From Phymorhynchus buccinoides (Eukaryota > Mollusca > Gastropoda > Neogastropoda > Raphitomidae), in NCBI GenBank assembly GCA_017654935.2, contig CM065697.1, positions 47,000,763 through 47,064,762 on the forward strand: DNA of 64,000 nt. Direction: 5' to 3'. The notes below the pieces were generated by a model. It had not been told where the DNA came from. It saw nothing but the letters and a program-made list of their open reading frames with translations, and did no database searches. Positions 1-10,044 of this stretch are shown here, piece after piece. Position 1 is the stretch's first letter, and each line of letters begins with the position of its first letter. The translations under genes and the position numbers were made by a program.

Positions 1-384
1 CAAGAGACGCTTTGTTGTAATGCACAATCTGAAAAAAGCAGCCTCTTTGGAGCTAGCATTCGTGTGTCCAAAGGAACACTCAAACACACACACAAAGGGT
101 TGATTGTCATCATCTGGGACTGTTTTTCGCGCTTCTGCCCATGCACTCAAGCCACCAAGGAACATTGTGGTTTTTTTGTATTCTCGGTTTCTAAGGGAAA
201 CAAGGTAGTTTGCCAGATGGGATTTTGAAGGGAGGTCTGCACAACCCCTGTTGCGCAGAGCCACAAGAATTCCTCTTGGCTTTCGGACTCCATCACTGAA
301 CAGTGCATCTATAGTTTCGTTGGTCTTTGGGTGAATACCACGAGTCTGTGCTTTTTTCGGTGGATATTTGTTTTGGTTTTTGTT
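1..384 (-). pseudogene. Partial MULE/FLYWCH-like transposase-type ORF, cut by the window edge
   Basis: The minus strand is open for 128 codons from a TAG at 387-385 to the left edge, with no internal stop. The translation contains IDALFSDGVRKPRGILVALR, then SHLANYLVSLR, FLGGLSAWAEARKTVPDDD, FVCVFE and, at the edge, TTKRLL. The order 'KPk.I...LR - NYL..R - lG.l..W - ..iP.Ddd..FV..yE - f.TkRLL' is what I associate with Mutator-like (MULE/FLYWCH-type) transposase-derived proteins that are numerous in molluscs. This is recognition from memory, not a database hit. It lies opposite and directly upstream of the first cyclase exon, so it is probably an element in a cyclase intron. No start codon or terminal repeat is visible. 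Confidence 0.45.
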
Positions 385-480
385 CTACCTAATTTGATGT
401 TCAAGAAACATTTTTTGGTGCTGCAATCATCTAATTTGGTGGAGCAATAAATGGTAGCCTTTGTTTTGTATTGGTTGCAG

Positions 481-2066
481 GTGAAACGTATGCAGAACGT
501 GGCCTTCGAATTGGAAGTACCAGTCAATGTGAAGCACAAGGAGACTCTGCTCCAGGAATACAGGGCTTCAAAACATGCCAGTTCTGGTCAGAACAACTCC
601 GACCGTACAAACTCTGGACTGGACAACTCTGATCATACCAACTCTGGAATGAACAACTTTGATCATACCAACTCTGGACTGGACAACTCTGACTGTACCA
701 ACTCTGACAATGCCAACTCTGACCATACCAAATCTGGACTGGACAACTCTGACCACACCAACTCTGGACTGGACAGTTCTCATCACACCTGTTCTAGACC
801 CCACAAATCTGAACATACCAGTTCTGGACTGGACCACTCTAAGCATATGCCTACTAATTCTAGGGCGGACAAATCCAAAGATGCAATTTCTGGGTCAAGC
901 AAATCTGAACATGCGAGCTCTGGATCGCACAAATCTGAACATACAAATTCTGGACTCTACAAAAATGGACATTCCGATTCTAACCACAAGGGTCATACCA
1001 GAACCAGTTCAGAAAGTTCCGACAGAGAGAGTTCCTATTCCATTTCCAGACCAGATTCCGAAAAGGGTACAGGTTCCTCTCCTAATTGCGGACAGCCTAA
1101 ATCAGAACACGGAGTTTCGAACCAAAGCAGAACGACATCCTTCAGCAATTCTCTGTCCATTTTCGGAAACATAGGCGCTTCAAGACACAGCGGGTCGTTC
1201 TTGGAACTCAACGCTGAAGAACAGGACTCCTGTGGACGTACCGACTCCAGAAATCTTAACAACTCAGCTTCCATGGACGACGAGTTGAACGCTCAGGGCT
1301 CCGGTTGTGACAGACTTTCCCATGACAGTCATCAGATTCAGAGCGACCCAATTCCTTCCACATCTACGCTTTCCGAAAGTTCTACATGTCCCAGACCCAA
1401 CTCCTCTTCCCTTAAGCCCAAGATGTCTTCTAGAATGATGCTGTGCCCCTTCTCTTCATGCGCTGTTGTGGAGTTTCCTGAAAGTCGTGGTGTTGGTGGC
1501 TTTGCTACGCAGGGAGGTGTTCCGAAATCTGACGTGGCGAAGATGAGTCTGAACGGGGTTTGTCCTTTCAAGACCTCAAACACGAACCCATTTTCAAAGC
1601 AATCTCGCAACTTCAAAAGAAACGATTCTTCCTCGACTTATCCAGAGCAAAGCAATGCAAATTCAAACAACAGCGATGCTGCCAGAAGCAGTATGAAGTC
1701 GAGCAATGGCATTTCTTTGCCAGGGGTCGATGGCGTGATGATGATGAACGGAGAAAAAGTATCCACCAAGACCACGAGCAATGCTGGAGAATCTGTGCGT
1801 TGTGAGAGCGAGGAAAATGGGCAGAAGAGTGACACGATTCCAGAATCTCCTTTCGACAATGTCCAAATGACGACTTGGCATGAAGATCTGTTTCGAAGCA
1901 GGCAGGCCATTGAAGAAGAGGAGATGAGTGGAGAAAATGAAGGGAAAGACAAGGAAAGGACAGAACAAAAAGAAGAAGAGAAAGAAGAGGTGCAGACGGC
2001 TTTGCTGAAAGGGGCGATGAAGTACATCCCAGATTTTGACCTCATTGTCTACGCCTTTACGCCACA
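481..2066 (+). CDS. Soluble-type guanylate cyclase, exon A (end of H-NOX, Ser/Asn-rich linker, start of conserved signalling region)
   Basis: First visible exon of a cyclase that continues through exons at 2671, 3957, 6951, 9020, 11156, 12525 and 14333. The product would make cGMP from GTP, in the cytosol or as a membrane-associated dimer. A good acceptor (ttggttgcag) ends at 480 and the frame is open for 529 codons. The first residues, VKRMQNVAFELEVPVNVKHK, resemble the last helix and strand of an H-NOX domain, so earlier exons lie left of the window. About 460 residues of low-complexity Ser/Asn/Asp/His/Thr-rich sequence follow, including decapeptide repeats, then a Glu/Lys-rich stretch. The end, LLKGAMKYIPDFDLIVYAF, matches the family signature 'LkGqM.y....s.lfl.sP' found near the end of the H-NOBA domain. 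The donor CA|gtcagt at 2067 leaves phase 2. The usual H-NOBA PAS core (the FCkaFPFH-type motif) is not recognisable. An ATG at 451 in the same frame is a less likely start. Confidence 0.85.
588..975 (+). repeat. Coding 30-bp minisatellite (decapeptide NSGLDNSDHT-like)
   Basis: Within cyclase exon A about twelve imperfect copies of a 30-bp unit encode variants of NSGLDNSDHT, drifting to SSGSHKSEHT near the 3' end. The period is a multiple of three, so copy-number changes keep the frame. It forms a polar, probably disordered linker. Confidence 0.85.
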
Positions 2067-2565
2067 GTCAGTTGGGACTTTTCTTTCCGTTTTGCTTTTT
2101 GCCAAGTTTGTTTGTTTGTTTGTTTGCCGAAAAGGCCCAAATCATGAATGTTTGTGACTGCCAATAGTTGCTCAAAATATGGCATTGTCAGTTCAACAGG
2201 AACACGCTCGCCTGTCAAGTCAAGTCAAAATGATCTTTATTGACGATAAAAGAATAAGTTTGACCAAGCTTTTTTACATCCTGTCGTCTGTACATCCTGT
2301 GTAATTGTGTGTGTGTGCTTGGATGTTTACACGCGCGAATCTGTGTATATAATATAATATGAGCGTGCGGAGCCTATGTGTGTGAATGGGTTTGCAGTGT
2401 GCGTACGTGTGTGTTAGGGAGTGTAGAAGAGAATAAATGATGCAAAAATTTTGGATGTGCATTTTCTGACTTCAACGTCTGTCTGTGCACCCCTGTATGT
2501 ATATATATATATGTCTGTGTGTGTGTCTGTGTGTGCGTGCGCGCACATGTGTGTGTGTTTATTCT

Positions 2566-2596
<31 letters not shown>

Positions 2597-2670
2597 ATGC
2601 ATGTGCGTGCGCGTGTGGGTGCGCGCGAGCGTGTCTGTATAATATGTCTATTTTCTGTCTGCGCATTCAG
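2067..2670 (+). other. Cyclase intron with GT-rich simple sequence
   Basis: Intron between exons A and B. From about 2300 it becomes TG/TATA-rich, with (TA)n at 2499-2511 and (GT)n/(GC) runs at 2513-2640. A short 'tcaagtcaagtcaaaatgat' segment at 2216 recurs at 49108 and, inverted, near 52460, and looks like a retroelement tail. No gene is seen. Confidence 0.6.
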
Positions 2671-2800
2671 CCTAGGTAGCCTGGAGGAGATGCAGAAGAT
2701 GAGGATGTATATCTCAGACCTGAACATGTACGACAGCAGTATGAACGTCGTGCTGAACGGCTTCAAGAGTGCTCCACAACTGGTGCATTACATGGAACAG
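2671..2800 (+). CDS. Guanylate cyclase exon B (end of H-NOBA)
   Basis: Acceptor gcgcattcag ends at 2670. One base completes the codon split with exon A (CA+C, His), then 43 codons read LGSLEEMQKMRMYISDLNMY and continue with DSSMNVVLNGFKSAPQL. This matches the family pattern 'L.dL...glyisDip.HDatRdlvL.geq' that follows the LkGqM motif in soluble cyclases. Donor ATGGAACAG|gtatag, phase 0. The segment leads into the signalling helix that couples sensor to catalytic domain. The conserved 'HDatRD' is changed to YDSSMN, so the loop differs from typical subunits. Its 3' half is duplicated twice downstream. Confidence 0.88.
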
Positions 2801-3956
<1,156 letters not shown>

Positions 3957-4094
3957 GAGCGGAGGACCAGTCAGAGGATTCAGAGGTCCTGTGAGCTGCA
4001 GTCCGCAGAGCTATCCACACGAGATAGGTTCCTGAGGACCATGTTACCAGCCACCGTCATTGAGAAGCTGAAGGGACAGAAGGACACGTGCCAG
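3957..4094 (+). CDS. Guanylate cyclase exon C (signalling helix)
   Basis: 46 codons, phase 0 at both ends. The translation begins ERRTSQRIQRSCELQSAELS and ends RTMLPATVIEKLKGQKDTCQ. The RTMLPATVIEKLKGQ part is the conserved 'yslLP..va..L..g' element joining the coiled-coil to the catalytic domain of soluble and receptor guanylate cyclases. The helix before it is shorter than usual and not clearly heptad-patterned. The donor GCCAG|gtacag at 4095 overlaps the end of a MITE (see 4098-4364), which is unusual. Confidence 0.88.
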
Positions 4095-4097
4095 GTA

Positions 4098-4364
4098 CAG
4101 TGGAACCTCCCTTATAAGACCCCTCCCTTATCAGACCTCATGTCTGTCTGTAGGTACAGTGGAACCTTCCTTATAAGACCTCCCATTATAAGACTCCCGC
4201 CCACATAACACCTCCCATTATAAGACTCCCTCCCAAATAAGACCTACTTCTTTGAGACATTGCCCTTCTTTGTAAGTATTAAAAGTACCTCCCTTATAAG
4301 ACCCCTCCCTTATCAGACCTCATTTTGGATGATTTGTGAAGGTCGTAAAAGGGAGGTTCCACTA
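4098..4364 (+). mobile_element. CAGTGGAACC-family MITE (TA target site) at the exon C splice donor
   Basis: The left end CAGTGGAACCTCCCTTATAA directly follows a TA at 4096-4097. The inverted right end (GGGAGGTTCCACTA) stops at 4364 before another TA. The left part is internally repeated at 4156. TIRs starting CAGTG with a TA duplication suggest a non-autonomous pogo/Tigger-like (Tc1/mariner superfamily) element. Other copies are at 39515, 44647, 54265 and 54927. Confidence 0.85.
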
Positions 4365-4374
4365 TATTCGTTTA

Positions 4375-4570
4375 CCTCTTCCTTCTTTTTTTTTCCTCCC
4401 TTCTTTTCTTCTGTCCTCCTTCCCTTCTTCACCCCTCCCCCCTTTCCTTCCTTTCCCCCTAACTTCTTTAGTCACTTCTTCCCTCCTTTGCATTGTTCTT
4501 TCTTGTTCTCCCCCTCCACACCCCCATTCCACCCTTCTCTCCTTCCTTCTAGAACCAGACAAAGACCATT
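4375..4570 (+). repeat. Polypyrimidine tract
   Basis: About 190 bp almost entirely C and T on the + strand (tcttcc/ccctcc blocks). It is a low-complexity intronic tract with no coding signal. Confidence 0.8.
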
Positions 4571-4644
4571 GATTAGAAGTCCTGACATGATGCTAAAAAC
4601 CAACAACAACCAAACATTATTCACACCTGTCACCCTCCACCTCC

Positions 4645-4850
4645 TTATCCTCGTCATCATCATCATCATCACCATAATCATCATCATCAACATCATTGTC
4701 GTCGTCACCATCACCATAATCATCATCATCATAACCATTATCATCATCATCATCATTGTCGTCGTCGTCGTCCTCCTCCTCATCATCATCATCATCACGA
4801 CGACAACGCCCACCACCATCACCACCACCACCATCAATACTACCACCACC
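4645..4850 (+). repeat. (ATC/CAC)n trinucleotide repeat
   Basis: Imperfect CAT/ATC/GTC trinucleotide array. It produces long open frames on both strands that carry no protein signature. Confidence 0.9.
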
Positions 4851-4919
4851 GGTAACGTAACTCCCCAACCTGTTGGAAAGTTTAGAGTTCTGTCAGAACC
4901 CTGTTGAAGAAAGGCCGGA

Positions 4920-5335
4920 CAGACGGGACCTGCGTGGTTCTAGCTCTGAACGAGGGAAGGAAGACGGGACCTGCGTGGTTCTAGCTCTGAACGAGGGAAG
5001 GAAGACGGGACCTGCGTGGTTCTAGCTCTGAACGAGGGAAGGAAGACGGGACCTGCGTGGTTCTAGCTCTGAACGAGGGAAGGAAGACGGGACCTGCGTG
5101 GTTCTAGCTCTGAACGAGGGAAGGAAGACGGGACCTGCGTGGTTCTAGCTCTGAACGAGGGAAGGAAGACGGGACCTGCGTGGTTCTAGCTCTGAACGAG
5201 GGAAGGAAGACGGGACCTGCGTGGTTCTAGCTCTGAACGAGGGAAGGAAGACGGGACCTGCGTGGTTCTAGCTCTGAACGAGGGAAGGAAGACGGGACCT
5301 GCGTGGTTCTAGCTCTGAACGAGGGAAGGAAGACG
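4920..5335 (+). repeat. 41-bp minisatellite, about 10 copies
   Basis: Near-perfect tandem copies of a 41-bp unit containing acgggacctgcgtggttcta and gctctgaacgagggaagg. The very low divergence points to recent expansion. Confidence 0.95.
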
Positions 5336-5421
5336 AGCTATATATCATTCTTCTGTTTTGGTTGGAGATACTGTCATTTTGCACTGATGTATATACCTTT
5401 TGTTGTTGTTGGAAAATACAG

Positions 5422-5671
5422 CAGACCTGTTTACTCTACTCTATTCGAGTAGTATTCTACTCAATTTGGACCTCTACTACTCTTCAAAATTGAATATAAT
5501 GCTCGAATTACTCATTTTCAGTGAACTCTCTCTCTCTGTCTCTTGCGATCAATCAATTTTCAGTGAACATTATTTGATGGTTTAATAAAGAGGACTACTT
5601 ATTTAACACCAAAACTACTCATTTCAGCTACCCAGACTACTCAAGACTTGTGTAGGGGGTAAACAGGTCTG
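5422..5671 (+). mobile_element. hAT-like MITE, 250 bp, with CAGACCTGTTTAC ends
   Basis: Left end CAGACCTGTTTACTCTACTC and right end GGGTAAACAGGTCTG are inverted. The flanking 8-mers aaatacag and atatatag agree at 6 of 8 positions. A second copy at 10045-10478 is broken by another MITE. The CAG...CTG ends and possible 8-bp duplication suggest hAT. Confidence 0.65.
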
Positions 5672-5797
5672 ATATATAGCCTCATGTTCAGCATGGCATC
5701 TATGTCCTATTCACATTGTGACCTGATTTACGGTAAGTTAGGCTATCCTGTCATAATCATACTATCTTGCCTGCATCATTATCCATAAATTGTTTTA

Positions 5798-5950
5798 AAG
5801 GGCCAGCCACACGTCAGCTAAGATCGCACGACCGTACGATACGATTCGATCACGCAATATAGAAGCGCGAATCACATGTGTTCTTGGAAACCACGTGATC
5901 GAATCGTATCGTACAGTCGTACCATTTTTAGTGGACGTGTGGCTGGCCCT
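5798..5950 (+). mobile_element. Foldback MITE, copy 1 (ends ggccagccacacgtc)
   Basis: An imperfect palindrome of about 150 bp. The left arm starts ggccagccacacgtcagcta and the right arm ends gtggacgtgtggctggccct, both carrying cgattcgatcacg-like cores. A second copy is at 35366-35518 in the tetraspanin gene. Confidence 0.8.
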
Positions 5951-5999
5951 ATAAGCAACTTGACTTGTAAGGGATACATTGTATCATTGTCAATGGTCA

Positions 6000-6205
6000 A
6001 CCTATGGCGTTATTTTTTTCACGCCAGAGGGCAGTCAATGCACTAGGGGCTTATCACGCGATTTTCTTACTTGGGCGTAGTGAGAGAGAGAGAGTGATGG
6101 TAGGACCACTCACTGTCTCTCTCTCTTTCTTTATCCCCAACTAATAATATAGAAAGGATTAGCCCCACACGAGCGTCATGCCCTCTGGCGTGAGAAAAAT
6201 CGCAC
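6000..6205 (+). mobile_element. Inverted-repeat element related to 51599-51772
   Basis: The ends cacgccagagggca and tgccctctggcgtga are inverted around a core with cttgggcgtagtgagagaga. The same core (gttgggcgtagtgagagaga) and end motif (cgccagggggcaatc) occur at 51599-51772. Confidence 0.65.
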
Positions 6206-6500
6206 TAAGTCTCTCATTGTTTTCGTTCTCATTCCTTCGTTTGTTCGTTCGTTCGTCCGCACTGGGCAGGCTTATGAAAGGGTAAGGATTAAGGATTAAT
6301 GCTCATTAACATACATGTTTGTCTATCTGTCTGTCTGTCTGTCTCTCTGTCTGTCTCTCTCTCTCTGTGCGCGCGTGTGTGCTTGATTGCCTGTGTATGT
6401 GCGCGTATGTGTACGTGTGCGTGCATGCGTGCGTGTGTGCATGTGTATGTGCGTGCGCGCACGCATGAACAAAAATTAATTCCAATATCCACAGCCTAAA

Positions 6501-6714
6501 GGGGAAGACGGGGTAAAAAGCGCATGGGCGGGTAAGAAGCCCACCCCAATTATCTCATGAAATAAAGAAAATTTCAGTCAAATTTGCCCATGAGACGAAT
6601 GCTAGACATTAACGCTCGTCTCATGGGCAAAATGCGACTGAAATTGGCTTCATTTCATGAGATAATTGTGGTGGGCTTCTTACCCGCCCATGCGCTTTTT
6701 ACCCCGTCTTCCCC
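6501..6714 (+). mobile_element. 214-bp foldback MITE, copy 1
   Basis: A palindrome with arms of about 95 bp: it starts ggggaagacggggtaaaaag and ends with the complement ctttttaccccgtcttcccc. The centre holds gacattaacgctcgtctc. A 214-bp copy in the opposite orientation lies at 11498-11711. Confidence 0.9.
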
Positions 6715-6765
6715 AACTGTTGTACGGATCACGATAAGATTTGGAAGAATTGTTGTGTTGCGCAG

Positions 6766-6822
6766 GCCTGTGAGATGGTGACCATTCTATTTAGTGACCT
6801 GGAGGGGTTTGACCACATTGTG
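6766..6822 (+). pseudogene. Shadow copy of cyclase exon D (5' part)
   Basis: After an acceptor-like ttgcgcag, 57 bp read ACEMVTILFSDLEGFDHIV, almost identical to the start of exon D at 6951. The copy then dissolves into GT-rich sequence with no donor. It keeps the metal-binding Asp codon but cannot form an exon. Confidence 0.85.
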
Positions 6823-6950
6823 CGTGTGTGTCAAGTCAGGTCAAAATTCTATTTCCAGATGGGAACATTTACATTGTATATTGTGTGTGTGTGCGTGCGT
6901 GTGTGTGTGCTTGTATGTGTATGATTTTCTGTCTGCCTGTTTGTCCGCAG

Positions 6951-7097
6951 GCCTGTGAGATGGTGACCATACTGTTCAGTGACCTAGTGGGGTTTGACAA
7001 CATCGTCAACACGGTGAATGCCGAAGCACTGGTGTGTCTGCTCAACTTCTCCCTCAGCATCCTTGACCCCATCGTGGACAAGTACCGCCTCTTCAAG
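6951..7097 (+). CDS. Guanylate cyclase exon D (start of catalytic domain, first metal aspartate)
   Basis: 49 codons, phase 0 on both sides, with acceptor tttgtccgcag and donor TTCAAG|gtacgt. It reads ACEMVTILFSDLVGFDNIVN, then AEALVCLLNFSLSILDPIVD and KYRLFK. TILFSDLVGF is the class III cyclase motif, and its Asp at 6981-6983 is the first of two metal-binding aspartates. VCLLNFSLSILD corresponds to the 'vv.mLN.ly..FD' helix. The ending YRLFK leads into VET in the next exon, the usual 'vyKVETiGD' junction. Flanked upstream by a truncated copy (6766) and downstream by an array of its own 3' part (7341-7774). Confidence 0.93.
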
Positions 7098-7109
7098 GTA
7101 CGTCACTGA

Positions 7110-7340
7110 ATGACAGCGACAATGCCACTGACAATGGCAGTGACAATGACAGCAATGGCAGTGACAATGACAATAATGGCAGTGACAATGACAGTGACAA
7201 TGCCAATATTGACAGTGACAATGACAATGTCAGCGACAATGCCAGTGACAATGGCAGTGACAATGACAATAATGGCAGTGACAATGACAATGCCAGTGAC
7301 AATGGCAGTGACAATGACAATAATGGCAGTGACAATGGCA
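7110..7340 (+). repeat. (GACAATGGCAGT)n minisatellite
   Basis: Tandem 12-bp units (gacaatggcagt, gacaatgacaat and variants) starting 12 bp after the exon D donor. A related array lies at 7775-8050. Confidence 0.9.
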
Positions 7341-7774
7341 GTGAAAGCATCAGCATTGGTGCAGCTCCTCAACTTCTCTCTCAGCATCCTTGACCCCATC
7401 GTAGTGGTAGTGACATCTTCTTTGTCAGCATCCTTGACCCCATCGTAGTGGTAGTGACATCTTTGTCAGCATCCTTGACCCCATCGTAGTGGTAGTGACA
7501 TCTTCTTTGTCAGCATCCTTGACCCCATCGTAGTGGTAGTGACATCTTCTTTGTCAGCATCCTTGACCCCATCGTAGTGGTAGTGACATCTTCTTTGTCA
7601 GCATCCTTGACCCCATCGTAGTGGTAGTGACATCTTCTCTCTCAGCATCCTTGACCCCATCGTAGTGGTAGTGACATCTTTGTCAGCATCCTTGACCCCA
7701 TCGTAGTGGTAGTGACATCTTTGTCAGCATCCTTGACCCCATCGTGGACAAACGCCGCTTGTTCCAGGTATGTG
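7341..7774 (+). repeat. 41-44-bp tandem array derived from the cyclase exon D 3' end
   Basis: Begins with a copy of the exon D middle (encoding ALVQLLNFSLSILDPIV). It continues with about nine repeats of tcagcatccttgaccccatc followed by gtagtggtagtgacatcttc. It ends at 7767 with a complete exon end, SILDPIVDKRRLFQ, and a good donor CCAG|gtatgt. The array is therefore made of coding-derived sequence between two exon D ends. Codon GTG of DPIVD has become GTA followed by G in the units. Confidence 0.9.
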
Positions 7775-8050
7775 AACGACAGTGACAATTGCAAATGGCC
7801 GCAATGACAGCGACAATGGCAGTGACACTGATCCTGACAATGACACTGACAATGACAGAACGATGACAGTGACAATGAGACACTGACAATGAGACACTGA
7901 CAATGAGACACTGACAATGACAATGGTGGTGACAATAGCAGTGACAGTGACGATGACAATGGCCGTGATAATGACTATGACAATGAATGTCACAGCACTA
8001 ACGACAGTGACAGTGACAATGGCAGTGACAATGATGATGACAAAGCTCAA
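7775..8050 (+). repeat. Degenerate GACAAT/GACAGT minisatellite
   Basis: Imperfect gacaatgacagtgac-type units like those at 7110-7340. It follows the second exon D end just as the first array follows the real exon, so both were probably duplicated together. Confidence 0.8.
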
Positions 8051-8272
8051 GCTCACTGGAGCAGACAATGTTCTTGTCTGGCTGTTGCTAACAGGATAAC
8101 ATTTGGATAGAGGGTCCCAGAAGGCTCACAGTTTGCGTGCGCATAGATAGTCAAGAGGTTGGTTGTTTTTTTTATAGCCAAGAACAATAAATATCATGAA
8201 CTAATGTCTTTTACTCCCGGGAGAAACCTCCAATGCGTCTTTTGCATCCCTACTATACGCAGGTGGAGACTC

Positions 8273-9019
8273 TGGGTGACGCCCAGTACATGGTGGCGGG
8301 GGGAGTGGAGGGGGACAGGGAGGGGCACACACAGAGAATGATGAACCTCCAATGCTCCTTTTACACAGGTGGAGACTCGGGGCGACGCGCAGTACATGGT
8401 GGTGGTGGGAGGGGGGGGGGGGGGGGGGGAGTGGGACAGGGAGGGGCACACACAGAGGATGGTGAACCTCCAATGCCTCTTTTACACAGGTGGAGACTCG
8501 GGGCGACGCGCAGTACATGGTGGCGGGGGGAGTGGAGGGGGACAGGGAGGGGCACACACAGAGGATGTTGAACCTTCAATGCCTCTTTTACACAGGTGGA
8601 GACTCGGGGCGACGCGCAGTACATGGTGGCGGGGGGAGTGGAGGGGGACAGGGAGGGGCACACACAGAGGATGTTGAACCTTCAATGCCTCTTTTACACA
8701 GGTGGAGACTCGGGGCGACGCGCAGTACATGGTGGCGGGGGGAGTGGAGGGGGACAGGGAGGGGCACACACAGAGGATGTTGAACCTTCAATGCCTCTTT
8801 TACACAGGTGGAGACTCGGGGCGACGCGCAGTACATGGTGGCGGGGGGAGTGGAGGGGGACAGGGAGGGGCACACACAGAGGATGTTGAACCTTCAATGC
8901 CTCTTTTACACAGGTGGAGACTCGGGGCGACGCGCAGTACATGGTGGCGGGGGGAGTGGAGGGGGACAGGGAGGGGCACACACAGAGGATGTTGAACCTT
9001 CAATGCCTCTTTTACACAG
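8273..9019 (+). repeat. Seven tandem shadow copies of the cyclase exon E start (mostly 106-bp period)
   Basis: Copies start at 8273, 8369, 8490, 8596, 8702, 8808 and 8914. All but the first (tatacgcag) have the acceptor ttttacacag. They encode VETRGDAQYMVAGGV and EGDREGHTQRM, then run directly into the next acceptor with no donor. Copy 1 codes VETLGD, and copy 2 carries a poly-G expansion near 8410. A period of 106 bp is not a multiple of three, so using an upstream acceptor shifts the frame in the next copy. Only the eighth unit, at 9020, extends into a full exon. Confidence 0.93.
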
Positions 9020-9179
9020 GTGGAGACTCGGGGCGACGCGCAGTACATGGTGGCGGGGGGAGTGGAGGGGGACAGGGAGGGGCACACACAGAGGATGGCG
9101 GCCATGGCCCTGGAGTTCCTGTCGGTGACGCACCTGGTCAAATGTCCCTACACCAAAATAGTGCTGTCCTTCAGAATAG
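9020..9179 (+). CDS. Guanylate cyclase exon E (base-selecting Glu, second metal aspartate)
   Basis: 160 bp entering in phase 0 and leaving in phase 1 (AGA ATA G|gtgagt). It reads VETRGDAQYMVAGGV, EGDREGHTQRMAAMALEFLS and VTHLVKCPYTKIVLSFRI. It matches 'VETiGDaYmvvgGvp...HA.rva.mAl.m' of guanylate cyclases. Glu (9023-9025) is the guanine-recognition residue of the family and Asp (9035-9037) the second metal ligand. Two oddities: the usual Ile/Leu before GD is Arg, and there is one extra residue (Gln) between GDA and YM. It is the last of eight tandem exon starts and the only complete one. A decayed copy of its 3' half lies at 9928. Confidence 0.93.
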
Positions 9180-9239
9180 GTGAGTTATGCTGTACCTGTG
9201 GACAGTGTGTTGAATGGAACTGTACTTCTTCTTCTTCTT

Positions 9240-9565
9240 CTGCGTTCCCAGGCCATATGGCCACAATGGATAAGGTACGTATGTGTCCGGGTTTTCAGTT
9301 TTCGCTGGTCTCCCCGCTGCGTACAGCCGACACATTCCGATTTCTGAGGAGCTCAAGGGAGAAAAATTATTTGGAAGATATTTTGAAAGGAGAATGGACC
9401 AGTAAGTCAGAAAGATAGTAGATGATAGAAAGCAAAGGGAAAAGGCAGAGTCAAAGAGAGTGGCAGATTAAAGGAAGTTACAAGCACAGAACTTCCAGAA
9501 GGTGGGGGAACTATTTGTACGAAAGACCCCCCCCCCCCCCCCCCCCCGTATCCCCCACGGGGAGA
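9240..9565 (+). repeat. Dispersed repeat family R1, copy with poly-C tract
   Basis: Contains ccaggccatatggccacaat, acagccgacacattccgatt, aagtcagaaagatagtagat, acttccagaaggtgggggaa and a C19 run before gtatcccc. The same ordered blocks recur inverted at 11880-12330 and 34110-34345, and direct at 13860-14090, 36540-37030 and 54410-54690. It is an interspersed repeat of unknown type, probably a SINE- or MITE-like element. Confidence 0.75.
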
Positions 9566-9927
9566 ACTGTAGTACATGAGCTGGCCCTTGGCTCAAATGT
9601 TTGTTTTATCATTGGTTGACATTAGCCTGTAGCAGGGGCCAACAGTAACATGAGAGCTGTACAATAGATGGTTTTCTACAGTCATGGGAAATCATGGTAC
9701 AGTTTAGTCTCTTGTGGAAGACTATGACTCTCGAACGAGGGGGCCTTGGCACCGGATCTGGTGCCAGCTGTGTCCTCAAATCCCTTTGGCTGAGAGAGTG
9801 GGGGTGTACTCTGGGCTTCACTGTAAACAAATTCTAGCCCAGCCCATCGGAATAGCATCTGCCCCCCCTCTGCTATCTCATAATCTGGCAGTCATGGTCG
9901 GAAACGACTGACTGGCATAGATTACAA

Positions 9928-10014
9928 GCGTGGCCTTAGTTCCTGTCCGTGTCCCACCTGATCCACCTGGTCAAATGCCCCCTGACCAAAACACCGCTGT
10001 CCTTCAGAATAGGT
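9928..10014 (+). pseudogene. Shadow copy of cyclase exon E (3' half), decayed
   Basis: Parallels 9103-9179: ttcctgtccgtgtcccacct, cacctggtcaaatgccccct, ccttcagaatag, then a duplicated gtgaggtgag donor region. Indels destroy the frame. Confidence 0.75.
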
Positions 10015-10044
10015 GGTGAGGTGAGTTAACATGTTGTACCTAGA

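Noticed and set aside
451..480. ATG at 451 as the true start of the cyclase
   Set aside because: A strong acceptor ends at 480, and the residues after it resemble the end of an H-NOX domain, so upstream exons are expected.
5798..5950. microRNA precursor
   Set aside because: Palindrome present, but a second copy at 35366 and long arms fit a MITE better; no small-RNA evidence available.
6766..6822. Mutually exclusive alternative exon D
   Set aside because: Has an acceptor and coding similarity but no donor or second half, so it cannot be a working cassette exon.
8194..9183. Series of 95-112-residue ORFs on both strands
   Set aside because: Shadows of the 106-bp exon-start array; only the frame of exon E from 9020 fits the cyclase.
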